Below are positions 46,435-57,619 of a stretch of DNA of 64,000 bases, piece after piece. Origin of the DNA: Acanthococcus lagerstroemiae. Lineage: Eukaryota; Arthropoda; Insecta; Hemiptera; Eriococcidae. The position numbers were made by a program, and so were the translations under genes. The DNA is taken from assembly GCA_031841125.1 (NCBI GenBank), contig CM063108.1:41596268-41660267 (forward strand). The letters are read 5' to 3'. The notes beneath the pieces are model-generated. The model was not told the DNA's origin, made no database searches, and saw only the letters and a program-made list of their open reading frames with translations. Each line of letters opens with the position of its first letter. Positions within the stretch are counted from its first letter, which is position 1.

Positions 46435-47285
46435 TCCCCTGGACTAATACCAAGAACATAAATAAAAGAAAATGAAGGTGTCGCATCTATTCTGATTGTA
46501 GCATAATTACGGCGAAAATGTTCGCGATATACCAATGTTTACTGCACCTACTAACGTCCCGCAGCTCAAAATTAATTTATGTTCCAACACAGAAGAAGCT
46601 TCTCTGCTCATGATCGACCGTTCTAAATCTGTCTGCGAAAATGATCTGATTAGTCATATACACTACCTGCTGTACCACCTCCACACTATGGGAAATGAAA
46701 TAGCATTCATATGGTTATCAGCACCCTGCGGTATCCCGGGAAATGGATTAGTTAACTCAGCTGCTCATTAGGCTACAGATCAGACTTCAATACATGCTTT
46801 AACCTCTGACGACTTGAGGTGGTACACCTCTCAACTTCTGTTGGTTACAGGGAAAATAATGTGGAATCAACGGCTCAGCAAACTCAAAGCGCCCAAAAAG
46901 GATGTAACCAACCAATTGCACACCCCTCATCGGAAAATCCTATGCAACGCAAATCGCCAACTTGAAATTAGCGTCAACCGTATTCTTCTAGGATATACCA
47001 AAGCGACTCTGGAATACATCTTCGATAAATCATCTCCTCCAGTGTGTTCTCATTGTACCAACCAACGCCTTACGATTCAACACATGCTCTCATCCTGTAC
47101 CAAACTTGGAGACCTAAACATTGCTGAATTCACTCCTAAAGACCTGCGGAGCCTACTCTCCTTCATCGTTCGGCACTGCGTACATCTGGACGTATAATTA
47201 TACTTAACTTCTATCATCCATAATTTATACTTGTACTTTAGGGATACAGTCATGTATTATCATGGCAATAAATGACCCTTAAAAT
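46435..47285 (+). pseudogene. LINE 3' end: RNase H domain and C-terminus (R1/Jockey/I-like)
   Basis: The RNase H start reads YSDCSIITAKMFAIYQCLLH; the family's catalytic Glu in TAEM is Lys here. After a frameshift it continues DLISHIHYLLYHLHTMGNEI, then AFIWLSAPCGIPGNGLVNSA, matching 'VxWxPxHxGIxGNExxDxxA'. One in-frame TAG (46769-46771, where CAG would be expected) interrupts it. The same frame then runs open to 47197: NRILLGYTKATLEYIF, CSHCTNQRLTIQHMLSSC (the terminal CxxC-x-H-x-C zinc motif). A putative polyadenylation signal aataaa lies at about 47265. The RT and endonuclease parts are absent (5' truncation). Confidence 0.8.
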
Positions 47286-47313
47286 AATGAAAATTTTTTA
47301 GTTGCGTCAGGCT

Positions 47314-47525
47314 AAAGTCCATGTGATTTTTTTCTCGCAAAATTGAAGTTTAGCCTCGGTCGACATTTTCAAAATTTGGAGAGCATTCAAAGCGCCGTAA
47401 CCGAGCAACTGAAGAGAATTTTACACCAAGATTTCCAAAACTATATTAACGAGTGGGATGAGAGTTTTCGCCGATGCATAGCTACAAGAGAGGCTCACTT
47501 TGAAAGGGGTAAGTTAAATTTGTAG
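47314..47525 (+). pseudogene. mariner transposase C-terminal fragment
   Basis: Encodes SPCDFFLAKLKFSLGRHFQN, then LESIQSAVTEQLKRILHQDF, FQNYINEWDESFRRCIA and HFERGKLNL. This matches the end of mariner transposases: 'LAPCDYFLFPKLK...L.GRHF...IQ.....L..I...DFQ...E.W..RW..CI...G.YFEGD'. Here the DDD/D region is PCDFFLAKLK. The N-terminal two-thirds is missing and a stop precedes SPCDFF. Confidence 0.75.
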
Positions 47526-47769
47526 TTTATATTTAATTTAAAAAAAATAATAACAGCATTAGTCCTCAGTACTTTTCAGACAGACCTCGTAAAATAGCCA
47601 CTCCATCTTCATTTTTGTTACTGCTTCTCGATCAGTTTTCTTGCATGCGCTAATTGACTATTGCTTTTTCGATCACGTCAATTCATTACAACTATAACGT
47701 TTATTTTACAAATGGCTGTTCGTTATTCAGACTCAATTTGGAACGATTTCGTCTGATTTTTGGCAATTT

Positions 47770-47870
47770 CTTCTCCACTCCAGTCGAGCGATTTTCTGCA
47801 TCAGGAAAAGCCGCCGACACTAGAGTTGGGTTACAATAGCGAAAAACAGGTTGTTCGTCGATGTAAAAGT
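47770..47870 (+). pseudogene. Probable hAT C-terminal dimerisation fragment
   Basis: The frame includes STPVERFSASGKAADTRVGL, resembling the 'xSxPxERxFSxAGxxxxxxRxxLxxxxxExL' hAT dimerisation motif, then a stop. The similarity is short; the frame at 47654-47839 is otherwise unrecognised. Confidence 0.45.
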
Positions 47871-49287
47871 AGGTATAATATCAACCCACTATAGCGCAAT
47901 CGTAATTCTTTAAATATATTTTTCGAACGTAATCGACATTGCGGGTGAAGCGTAACTGGTTTTTCTATGAATATCTTAATTGTGCCGCGTTGAAAAAAAG
48001 TAGTCAACGCGGCTCCACAGAAATAGAATAAATCTTACAATCTCACTTTTGTCGCTTTCTCGATTAATTTTCAGCTTGGTTAGACTGACTAAGTTTGGTC
48101 ACAATTGACAATCCGCAAAAACGTATCTACCGAAAAACCGAAAAGGAATCTTTTCTAATTTGTCAAGTCTCGTGGCAGACAAACTGAAGAGTACATAAGA
48201 GAAGATAAAAAAACCTTTACGATTTGTGTATCAGTTTTGATGAAATTAGGGGGCTGTGATCTGTGATCGTTTCGAAGCCCAGTCCTCAAACAGATACTCT
48301 CTTAGCTCATGCCCTTTATTCGACTTCGTTTTCTAGGTGCATCAACCTGCGTGTCAATTAGTCTATTTTTATTTCCATTTTCTTGCCAACTTGCCTGTAC
48401 ATTTGCATATCTTTCTGAGTGCTCAAGAGACTGTCTGTCCTGGAACTTTTGATCCTACCAGACTGCGAAGCGGGGAAGGTGAAGACCACGTTTCTCATTA
48501 TAGAGAGATTGCATGTAGCAGGATAGAGCTTGTCAACTAATTGAGAGACAGGAATTACAAAGACCACAGAGCATAAATGTCATCTGGTTGAGAGATAGAA
48601 ATTACAAAAAAGACAAAAGTGTATCGAGTAGACAAAATGAAACGGAAAAAACTAAAAATATTGCGGAAAAGGAGGAAGATATAGAACTGAATTGACGTAA
48701 AAACAGAATAATCATTTCATGTCAGCTCGGGTGGCGACCCCTTCGAATTTTACTCAGTATATTTAGTAGTAAGCTTGTGAAACTGGTTAGCAAAATATTC
48801 ATTTAGTATCCGGTTCAAAAATGGCTACTTTGAAAATGCACACCGAGAGCAATATTGAATGGTCGTGAGTCTTTCACGTTCAGCAATTTCACGGGGACAA
48901 GGCAAGAACTTCCTCGTGGTGCCCCTGAACATCGCAATTCGCTAAAGGCAAAGATATTCAGCGCTCGTTTTACCATACGGGCTGACTGAGCTGCAGCCCA
49001 GAACGGCAGAATTTGTGGCCTAAAAAATAGTTACCTCCAATTTTGTGGGAGGCGGGGCGGGGATGTAAAAGAATAAGGCGGCAAAGTACTTAAAACCGGC
49101 CCTGAACATATTGCACATGGCCTGAGAACATTCTCAAATTACTTCAGGCTTTATGCGCTGACTAATCCTGCCAACACCATACACCGACCAGAAGCGCCCA
49201 AGATCCACAACGGCCCTTCTATGGCCACAGATGACAGTGATCTCGGTGAAAGCCGAATGTTTGACAAATTAGAAAACTGCTGTTCCC
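47871..49287. other. No recognisable gene
   Basis: Short frames on both strands around 48337-48567 are unrecognised. No clear repeats. Confidence 0.4.
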
Positions 49288-49477
49288 TCTGATACCAGTG
49301 GCGTATCCAGGGGAGGGGGTTGGAGTCGTAACCCCTCCCCCCACCAAAAATTAAAATTTCAGAAAAATTGAAAATTTTGATAGGGTATAGAGCACAATGT
49401 GTGAAAATATTGACATTATCGACATTTTAACCCCCTCCCCCCCGAAATTGAAGTCTGGATACGCCTCTGTCTGATAC
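49288..49477. mobile_element. 174-bp hAT-type MITE with perfect target duplication
   Basis: The element spans 49296-49469. Ends cagtggcgtatccag and ctggatacgcctctg are inverted repeats with one mismatch. Identical 8-bp duplications tctgatac lie at 49288-49295 and 49470-49477. The interior has a C-run and AT-rich segments with no coding. A similar right end lies at about 45610-45635. Confidence 0.9.
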
Positions 49478-50019
49478 CCCCGGCTACCAAATTTAAGGAA
49501 TGGATGCAATGGGACTGTTAGATCACCATGGGCGCGTGTGACGGTGTCACGATACGAAATAAAGAAGAGGTGATTTCACGCACTCTTGAACTGGAAATTC
49601 TGGCGTGCCCGTAGCCAGCCATGTGCTGTAGGGAGTACTGACTATTTACCAGGGGGGCTTGAGGATACACATTAGCCCGATCCTTATCTGTAGATGTGAA
49701 ATTTTTTTTTTCGAAATTCATATAGCACATCACCCAAAGTTGTTCCTTTTAATGAACAAATGATCTTGTACAGGTTTCAACCTGATCCAATAAAATCAAC
49801 CCACTCACCTAGCGTGATTTTTCATGAATGTAGCATACGCATAAGTGATAACAGGGGATGTAGTAAATGTTTACTACTAAACACCGCGATATGAATCATT
49901 AGTTAACGGACTTGTAATGATACAGGCAATAGCAATATACAGTCTTCCATTATCTTTCTACAAAAAATCAAAGCATATGTAAATGTAATAAGTATTTTGA
50001 GCGCATTTCGGAAATTTCA
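49478..50019. other. No recognisable gene
   Basis: AT-rich sequence with no recognised motif. Confidence 0.4.
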
Positions 50020-50160
50020 GATTTTCAACCACCTAATCATTTCTGAAGGAAGACAGGTACAGGCACCAAATTCTAACATAACGTGAAGAACTTCTACTTA
50101 AAACACTTCCAAAAGTAAAAATTAGGGGGTCCAGAGGGAGCAAAATGTTGTGCCCGTTAC
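50020..50160. repeat. Interspersed repeat also present at 63095-63245
   Basis: Shared in order: atcatttctgaag, acaggcaccaaatt/cagacaccaaaatt, aaaacacttcc, ttag(g/a)gggt-like, agcaaaatgttgtgccc. The family is not recognised. Confidence 0.55.
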
Positions 50161-50331
50161 CACTTGGTCACACAGCCAGTTCTCAGATTTGATTAGGATT
50201 CATCAAATGTCCATAAACCTCTCCCTAGAGTCCCTAAAACTTTTCAAGATCATCATATAACTCATACTTGTTGGCAGGACAGCGCGAATCCGAAGCGGAG
50301 AGGCGAAATTGGGGCCGGGCCAGCCTCAATG

Positions 50332-50417
50332 CGTTCCTCTGGTCACTGATGCGATACTCGAAAGGGTAATTTCCGGAGCCAGCCACTTTGGCAGCGTGCA
50401 TCGCCATACGCTGCACC
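50332..50417 (-). repeat. SINE-like repeat, copy 4 (internally shortened)
   Basis: Core tggtcactgatgcgatactc, gaaagggtaatttccgg, then the minus-strand A-box-like TGCCAAAGTGG and gcatcgccatacg. The G-rich middle is partly deleted. Upstream 50274-50331 is shared with copy 3. Confidence 0.55.
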
Positions 50418-50544
50418 AAGTGAGAACTCATACTCATTAAGACCACGTTAAATTTCACAGGAGTCTATTCAGACTTATCAAGGCACGTTAAGGTTTTTTT
50501 GAGATTCATCAAAAATCCTCAAAATGCTGTCCAGACTTCTTAAG

Positions 50545-50958
50545 CAGGGATGATAAGCCAATCAATAAAGCTTAGACTTATGGCTTTTGCTTGCGACCTT
50601 GAATATATGGCTGATGCTTATAGCTTATGAGGTGATTGGCTGAAGCTTTTGGCTCATTAAAAATCTTTACCGGAAATGTCTTCAATTTCGACTTTTCTCA
50701 AAATATTTTTCTTCTCGGATTTGAGAAACAAATAGGGAAAAAAATGAAAATTGGAAACTAGGGAAAAACGAAATATTAAAATCGTTCTGTGATGTTAGAA
50801 AATGAAAAGATATCATAAATCAGCCGAAAGAATATAGCTTATGTTTAAGGCATATAGCTTACAGCACATTTGGCTTAAACTTATAGCTGACTTAATTGCC
50901 CAAAAACCTTCAGCTTATGGCTTAAATTTTATAGCTTATGGCTGACTTATCATCCCTG
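50545..50958. mobile_element. 414-bp MITE with subterminal repeats
   Basis: Ends cagggatgataag and cttatcatccctg are perfect inverted repeats. Inside each end the motif atagcttatggct / agcttatg recurs several times. Flanks ttcttaag and ttctctgt share only the first four bases, so the target duplication is eroded or the boundaries are imprecise. Probably hAT-type. Confidence 0.7.
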
Positions 50959-51379
50959 TTCTCTGTACAGACTACTCAACACAAGTCTAATCTCGATTGA
51001 ATTCATATATTATCGGTAGTCCACAGAGCTATATAACGCTTACTTGCCCGACAAGACGTGTTATGAACGCTTAAAACTTCTAAAGCTGGAGGGACGGGGT
51101 AGGTAATATTGATCAATTGGGCCGAAATTTTAAATTCACCATTCTTTCATACAGAGGAACAATTTCAGCGGGTGAGAGGTGTAAAAATGGTAAGTTGAAA
51201 TATAAGGACCTAGCAATACACATAGTACATAATGTAACGATTTTTATAGCAGAGGTGGGCGAATCCCCCCGGCACCTAAAATTGAATGTAAAATATGCAA
51301 AAATAAGCAATTTTTCGCCTTTAAACACGTTTTTTCGAAAAATTGTCGCTGGAGCAGTAATTTTACTTTCATTCTTATA
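50959..51379. other. No recognisable gene
   Basis: Frames 51113-51328 (-) and 51117-51380 (+) overlap antisense and are not recognised. Confidence 0.4.
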
Positions 51380-51510
51380 AAATAGTCCTCTAATATCGGC
51401 GATTTTTGAAAAATACCTCGATTTTTGGCTTTTTGTTCTTTGAGAATCTGACTTTACCCCCCCCCCCCCCCGAGGGGGGAATCCTGGAAATCCTGGCTAC
51501 ACTACTGGTT
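51380..51510. mobile_element. Right-end fragment of the 4.4-kb MITE family
   Basis: agtcctctaatatc, gcgatttttgaaaaatacctc, a C-run (about 51457-51471) and ctggctac match the right two-thirds of 4387-4545. Its terminal bases are diverged and no target duplication was found. Confidence 0.6.
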
Positions 51511-52534
51511 CAGGTTCGAATTCGAAAAAGTTGGAGTCGAATCTTTATCGTCGCATTTTTCGGATTTTACCGTAAATTTTTTCAGTCACTTATATCAATC
51601 ACGTTTAAAATATATAAACCAAACATTCTGGAAGAAATGTGGCAAATTTACAGTGTTACAATAAGAACCTTGAATTTGGTCTAAAAATTCGTAGTTAAAA
51701 CTGGTGATTCAACTTACCGACAACCCACTAAAAAAGAAAATTGAATGCGTGAAAAAAAGATGAACACTTTTACAACAATCAAATTTTCGAATTTTTGGAA
51801 GTAAAAAAATTCAATTTCTGCGGACTTATCAAGTTATCAGTTCTCAAACAGCCATATTCAGGCATTTAGCCAGCGATATTGAACGTGAACTGGATCGCGA
51901 GCCTACCACTGTGAATTATAAAGAACGACAAACACACGATTCGTCCATCTTTCAAAGCAAAATCAATGTTGTCGAAGTTTATAAAAACATTAAAATGTGG
52001 TGGAAAGAAAAATTTTGAACAAAACTAGCGAGAAAAATATAAAGAATTCGTTATTTTTATTCACGAAATTTTGCTGGAGGGGCTCCGGCAAGCGTTAGGG
52101 GGTGCTCAGCATCCCCTAGCACTCCTCTGGCTACGGACCTGATTGTAATTTTACTGGATTCTCGTAACAAGTATTGTCATTCTATCGTAATAATCGTTAC
52201 CAGAATTCGATGAAAATCACCAGACGTTTCAGTAGGGTCGGAAATCGGAGGGGGCTAGGGGGGCTGCGCCCCAAATTTTCAAAATTAGCTCCCCTAAATT
52301 TTATTTTTTAAATTAATCGGTGCTGCTCTAATATGCTATCTACCGGCCATTGTCATCTACCATGATTATATAAGGCTTAATATCTCAAAACAAGGCTTAA
52401 GGATACAAAAACAGCACAAGGAGCTGGACATACTGTTTTTCGTTGATAGTTAACCTTGGTATTTCTGTAAGTATACTTGCAAAGGATATATTGGTATGCC
52501 TCGGCCGATAAGCAACCGATGCGAAAAATCCCCC
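51511..52534. other. Unannotated; one coding-like stretch
   Basis: At about 51850-52017 (+) one frame reads HLASDIERELDREPTTVNYK, then SKINVVEVYKNIKMWWKEKF and a stop. Composition looks protein-like but no family is recognised. At 52078-52140 ggggtgctcagcatccc and ctggctacggacctg look like a transposon end related to the caggcccgta family. Confidence 0.3.
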
Positions 52535-52735
52535 CAGTTACCCTGGTAACTAAAGGGGGACAAGGGTAATCTGAGAGTAACCGAGGGTAATAAATGGGTA
52601 ACTTTTCCACCGCGGGTAACTATAGAAAGTAACTATAATTGCGTAGTATCCTACCAGTTACCCGGGTAGCTAAAGTGGAACAAGGGTAATCTGAGGGTAA
52701 CTGAGTAACTAAAGGGTAACTGATTGCGCATCAGG
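52535..52735. repeat. Duplicated ~80-bp unit rich in gggtaac
   Basis: Two direct copies (52535-52615, 52655-52735) share cagttaccc(t/g)gg, taaag, acaagggtaatctga and gggtaac. Both start with a palindromic gttaccctggtaac-like core. Confidence 0.5.
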
Positions 52736-54760
52736 CCGGTCCAGCAAGGTGAATCACCTTTGACAGTTTGTGGTAACAGTTCCAATTCAGATGCGGTATG
52801 TACTGCCGCCTATTCCAAAATGCAGTAAGTCTCGTTTTTGGGAGTTTCTTCAACTCATATTTTCTCGAATATTTTAGTTTTGAAAATAGGTTTTTATGTA
52901 GTATTCTTTAAGGTTGAGATTAGCTTTTATCAAAAATCAAAGTAGGGCTTACTGAACAATGTAGAAATCCAGACTTTCTGCATTTTCAAGAAGCACTCCT
53001 CATTTGGTTATTCGGTAGGTGAGACAGTTTTTAATTATTTTCGCCTGTTTTGATCTATTTTGGTCATATTTCATAGTTATTCGATTTTGGTTGTTTTTGA
53101 TCAGGTGTTTGTCTCGGGGTTTCTGGCTATTTTTACATTCGGTTCAAATAAGGGGCAAAAAAGAGGAGGAGGTGATTTTTTCCTTTATGGCTACCCATTC
53201 AACGAGTATTACCTGTAAGCTGTGTAACAAATATCTACGTTTGGAACTTGATAGGGAATGATTGATTTTCAATACAGGTCAATAACACAGTATAGTCCAT
53301 TTGGCTCATATTGAGCTACCACTTGATGTGGAAACAAAATGAAATGAAATTCATTTCAAGTCCGAGAAGCGCTTTCTAGCTTCAAACACATCTCGGAAAT
53401 CAGATTTGAAGTTTCATTTTTTTTTTTTTTTTTTTTTTTTTTGAGAATATAAAGGTTGATCGAATTTATAGAACTTCGACCTTGAATTCTTATTGACTAT
53501 CGTGTTGCCTTACAGAGGGGTGTGGATATCAAACCTATACAAGATTAAATACTCTAACAGCTGAATTAAGTTCTCTTCCGAAAGGTACTTCTGTATCTCA
53601 AGAACTGGAGACCATCAATTACTATAAACTGCTACTCAGTAAATTATATGTACGTATTGTTTCATTATATAAACTACCCTGCTGCTCCTCCTTCTGCAAG
53701 TGTTCTCGGTTCCAATTTCTCTCTTTGGAAGGGACAATTATCTCCATTGCCCTCACCGAGCATCCGTCCTTATACTGTTTCAACATGTAGGTATCACACA
53801 TTCACATAATGCTTCAGTGCATGCGAAAGTTGACAGTCAGAACTGAGGCAATATTGGGACAGTTCTCGTTTACCAGCTTCGGGTAGAAGGTAGAACATTG
53901 AAATCGTAATGATCGTAATTTCGGAAATACATACACGAATCGGTAATGCAAGGTTGGAATTTTAACTAGTTCCGGGTTCACAGATGAGTGTCCGTGCACG
54001 ACTCTGTTATTATAAGAGATAAAGAGTACGCGCGGAGAAAAGAAACTATTTTGTTAAGTAAATTTCGCTCTTCTCTCCATGACAGGTTAATATCCAGACA
54101 TTGTTGCCGAAGACTGTGGCATGAGGTATGAAGGAGTGTTGAATGCACGTGTTCTCATTTAGGACAGAAAGGCGTCAGGTTCGTCACCTGTTAAAAAAAC
54201 TTTTCCTCCACCTACGTTCGGTATATATATTTTTTTCTTCTTCATCGTCTGCCACTGAAGAAAGTTCTTTATGTTATTATAATTAAGACGTAAACAAGTA
54301 GGCAACTGGTCATCAGTTATTCACTGGCATCGTCGTCAATCTTTCTTCATATGCAAACTGTACCCGTTTTAGCTCTACGGATGGCCAACACAATGAATGG
54401 ATGAAATAACTGCGTGTTTTAAGTCAGGTTCAACGTACTTTCTAAAAAAAAAAAATTTGAAAAGAGTTTTTTGCTAATCTTATTTATACTTCTACTATTG
54501 ACCTAGATATCGTTATTAACATAATAATAAAGCAGGCGTATTTTTCACGAGACATATTGTCCGAACTCGTATATTAATATTATATTAATTGTTGATAACT
54601 TGAAAAGTATATAGCCGCGTGTCGCGAACACTTTTACGATGTGTTAAAAAGCTGTACAGCGAGATCCTGTTACTTTTTATCGGTGATCGGAATAGAGATT
54701 GTCTTTCCTCATAGCCGTAGCTATATAGTCTAGTAGACAGAGCTAAAAAAGTGGGATTTG
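52736..54760. other. No recognisable gene
   Basis: Contains a T26 run at 53417-53442 and (cta)-poor AT-rich sequence. Unrecognised frames at 53019-53261 (+) and 53814-53999 (-). The stretch 53800-54750 has no repeat partner in the window. Confidence 0.4.
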
Positions 54761-55130
54761 CTGGAAAAAATTCCGAAGTTAATGGAACTTTTACAGGTTG
54801 TTTGGGGGTGCTGTGGGATGATTTTGCCAAATTTTCCACTTCGAGGACCCTGTGCTAACTTGGGGAGGGCCAAAAAACCTCAAAATTTTCAGACTTTCTT
54901 TGGTTTTTCGCTCACAACTTCTAAACTAAGTGGGTTTCGACCAAAACGTCCAGTTTCAAAGTTGTAGAGCATTAAATTTGCTACAATTTTGTATACATAA
55001 ACTTTTCCTAAACCTAATATCAACTGAGATATAGTCGATCAAAGTTGGAGGAATTTTCTCAAAATTGCAAAACTTGGTTTTGGCCCTCTAACCATCAATT
55101 ACCATCAGTTCTATGGTAATTATGGTAATG
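54761..55130 (+). repeat. Left long terminal inverted repeat
   Basis: Aligns with the reverse complement of 57620-57975 with roughly one mismatch every ten or so bases by eye. Shared blocks: aagttaatggaacttttaca, ggaccctgtgctaactt, cttctaaactaagtgggttt, taaacctaatat, catcagttctatggtaatta. Frame 54758-54967 lies on it and is not a gene. Confidence 0.85.
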
Positions 55131-55159
55131 GTTATCCTAATGGGATAAGCTACCAAAAC

Positions 55160-56425
55160 ACTAAGACAGTAGAATGTTATCGGCGTTCCTTCCTGAACCC
55201 CTCTACTAAGTTTGTGTTCTCCAAGACAATCTCAGTCAGCACCATCACGCAGGCAAAATTTATCTCCAACGATAAAAACAAGATGAATTCCATAACAATG
55301 CTGAAGGGTGAACTGGAAGCCAAGGAGATCCAAGTCAAGCAGACAGTAGAAGACGCCGATGTGCTGATTGTACAGACTGCTGTCACAGTTGCCGAGGAGT
55401 ATAACAGTGTCGTCATTACAGGAGAGGACATTGATCTTTTGGTGCTACTGAATGCTTTGGGGTTTTCAAAGAAAAACGTCTACTTCCAGGAGAGTGGGAA
55501 GGGTAACACCCCAACCATCCTTTATTCTTCCCGCTCTTTCAAATACGGGCCACAGGACATACGCTTCCTGCACCGATAAGTGGGTGCGACACTACCTCAG
55601 CACCCTTTGGAATTGGGAAGAAGAAGGTGATACATGCGTATCAGAAGAACCCCGGGCCTCTCCGAGATGTTGGAGATTTTCAAGGACCCCGAGGCAGCTC
55701 CAGCTCAAATTGCTGACGTTGGAGAGAAGTTCTTGGTGAAACTGTATGGAAGGAACATAAAACGTGGCAACCTCGATGACCTGAGATACCGCATTTTCAC
55801 CACTGTGTCGTGGCAAAGCCGAAATGCCAACTTGCCAGACTGCCACCAACCAGAGATGCCGCTAAGTACCATTCATTCAGGACTTACTGACAAGTCTAGA
55901 CGTGGATTGGAGGAAACCAAGGGGTCTACGAGAAGTTGCCATCTACTTAGGGATGGAAGATTACCAAACGAGGTGGGCATTATTATGCTCGTCAGCCTGA
56001 AGTAGTATATTTTTCATTCTTAAAACCCCCCCGCATTATTATTCACTCCTGTAACAAAGTCACCAGTGTTAATTGAGTGATTCATACGTTCACAGGTATG
56101 GTTCCCATCACCACAACAAACGATGCTGCCCCAGAACAGCTTCTCCGCGTCATCAGCTGCAAGTGTACAACTGGTTGCGCCACCGTTGGTTGCAGCTGTA
56201 AAAAGGCTGGTCTGTTGTGCTCCGCAGTATGCAAGCACTGCGTAGCCACATCATGCGAAAACAGCCCTCAGCCTGACACCAACGAAGTTGATACTGACGA
56301 CGAGAGTGAGGAAAATCTCCCCTTTGCGCCTGCACCAGACATGTCCATGGACCCCGACAACACTGACCGACGACGAGGATGGTGCAGCAGCCACCAAGCG
56401 CTCCAAATTGTTGGTGACCTCATGA
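55160..56425 (+). pseudogene. Decayed multi-copy arthropod protein: PIN-like motifs, SGCDTTSA, CXC region
   Basis: The frame from 55160 reads TKTVECYRRSFLNPSTKFVF, then VSTITQAKFISNDKNKMNSI, VEDADVLIVQTAVTVAEEYN and SVVITGEDIDLLVLLNALGF, ending FLHR and a stop. In the next frame: SGCDTTSAPFGIGKKKVIHA. Then SEMLEIFKDPEAAPAQIADV, EKFLVKLYG, LRYRIFTT and, shifted, LARLPPTRDAAKYHSFRTY and GWKITKRGGHYYARQPE. The C-terminal part (about 56100-56270) reads MVPITTTNDAAPEQLLRVIS, CKCTTGCATVGCSCKKAGLL, CSAVCKHCVATSCEN. An acidic tail follows, with a last frameshift near 56360. Acidic DADVLIV and GEDIDLLVLL pairs resemble PIN/FEN nuclease motifs; the cysteine array resembles tesmin/TSO1 CXC. I recall the family as uncharacterised and repeated in insect genomes. 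At least four frameshifts and a premature stop. Confidence 0.65.
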
Positions 56426-56469
56426 AGTTTTTGTACATAAATTGTATTTACTTGTATTATTGTACATAC

Positions 56470-57381
56470 TAGGGGAGACTGTTGTACCTTGTGACCAAAA
56501 AATCATATTTGGCTCTACGCTGCGATGTAATTCACAGACAAATTTTATTCCTCACTCAGGTAAGAGTATGAACGTTTATCGAAAAAAAGCGCCTATGGAA
56601 AAGTTAAAAAACATTTTTTTTCTTCCCAAAATGAAGGGTTTTGTTCGGAGAAATATTCGTCCCAAGGTACAATAGTATGTTGTACCTTGGGAATGGGGAT
56701 GTTGTACCATGGGATGTATAAAAATTGCACAATAAAAACCTGAAAAATGTCGAATTAGAAGTAATATTTATGTCGAACGAGTTGTACGCACAAAAATTTA
56801 TGAAGTAATCGTGTCGTAAGTACAAAAATTAGTAAAGTACCTAATCGTGTAATAGCTTTACAACATTCTAAAATGTGTAAATAGCCACGTCGAAAGGAAT
56901 ATTTTTTAATAATACCTACAACAATCGCGAATCACCAACAAATGCCGGGAAGTTGATGACTTCGAGCAACAAATTTACATTTTCGGCTTTGTTTACTTCA
57001 CTAATCACATGTCCCAAGGTACAACACCAAAAATTTCTCAAGGTACAACACCCCTTTCCTTCATCTTTTTTTTTTTCTTCCCAATTCATATCACGCCAGC
57101 TTACTGAAAATAACCTTGCAGGTCGACTTCTTAGATAAAAAGCAACGGCTCACAATAAACCCCAAAATTTTACACGCACTCTTTCATGCAAAATATCATT
57201 TTTTCTAGTTCGCAATTTTTTAACTTTTTTAATTTTTTTAAACTAATTCTGTGACAACACCCGAACGAAGTTACAGTTCACGTCGTCGCCACATAAATGC
57301 AATGTTGCCAGGCTTCCTATACATCATTTAACGTGATCTGTTTCACGCTAGCGAGATTCCCAGGTACAACAGTCTCCCCTA
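56470..57381. mobile_element. MITE family B, copy 2 (908 bp, TA target)
   Basis: Spans 56472-57379. Ends ggggagactgttgtacctt and aggtacaacagtctcccc, bordered by TA (56470-56471, 57380-57381). The interior repeats gttgtacc(t/a)tggga and aaggtacaacac several times. Same family and almost the same length as 15755-16665. It inserted after the stop codon of the CXC gene. Confidence 0.85.
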
Positions 57382-57619
57382 CCATTATTCTTATATCAAT
57401 TATAGTATTTAATTACTTAATTCTTGGTTATTTTATTCATTGATTTCAACTACTTGATCTCTGTTTATTTAGGTTCAAGATTATGGGTTGACAGGAATTT
57501 ATAGTAGGGTGATGACCTGCCACTATAACATTGAAATAACTACACTTCACAAAAACAGGCACTTGGTCAGCTGCCCCCCCCGTGTTCCAACATGTCGCAG
57601 CATGTCGAAATTGATGAGT

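Noticed and set aside
53417..53442. T26 run as the tail of a minus-strand retrotransposon
   Set aside because: No element body or flanking duplication was found next to it.
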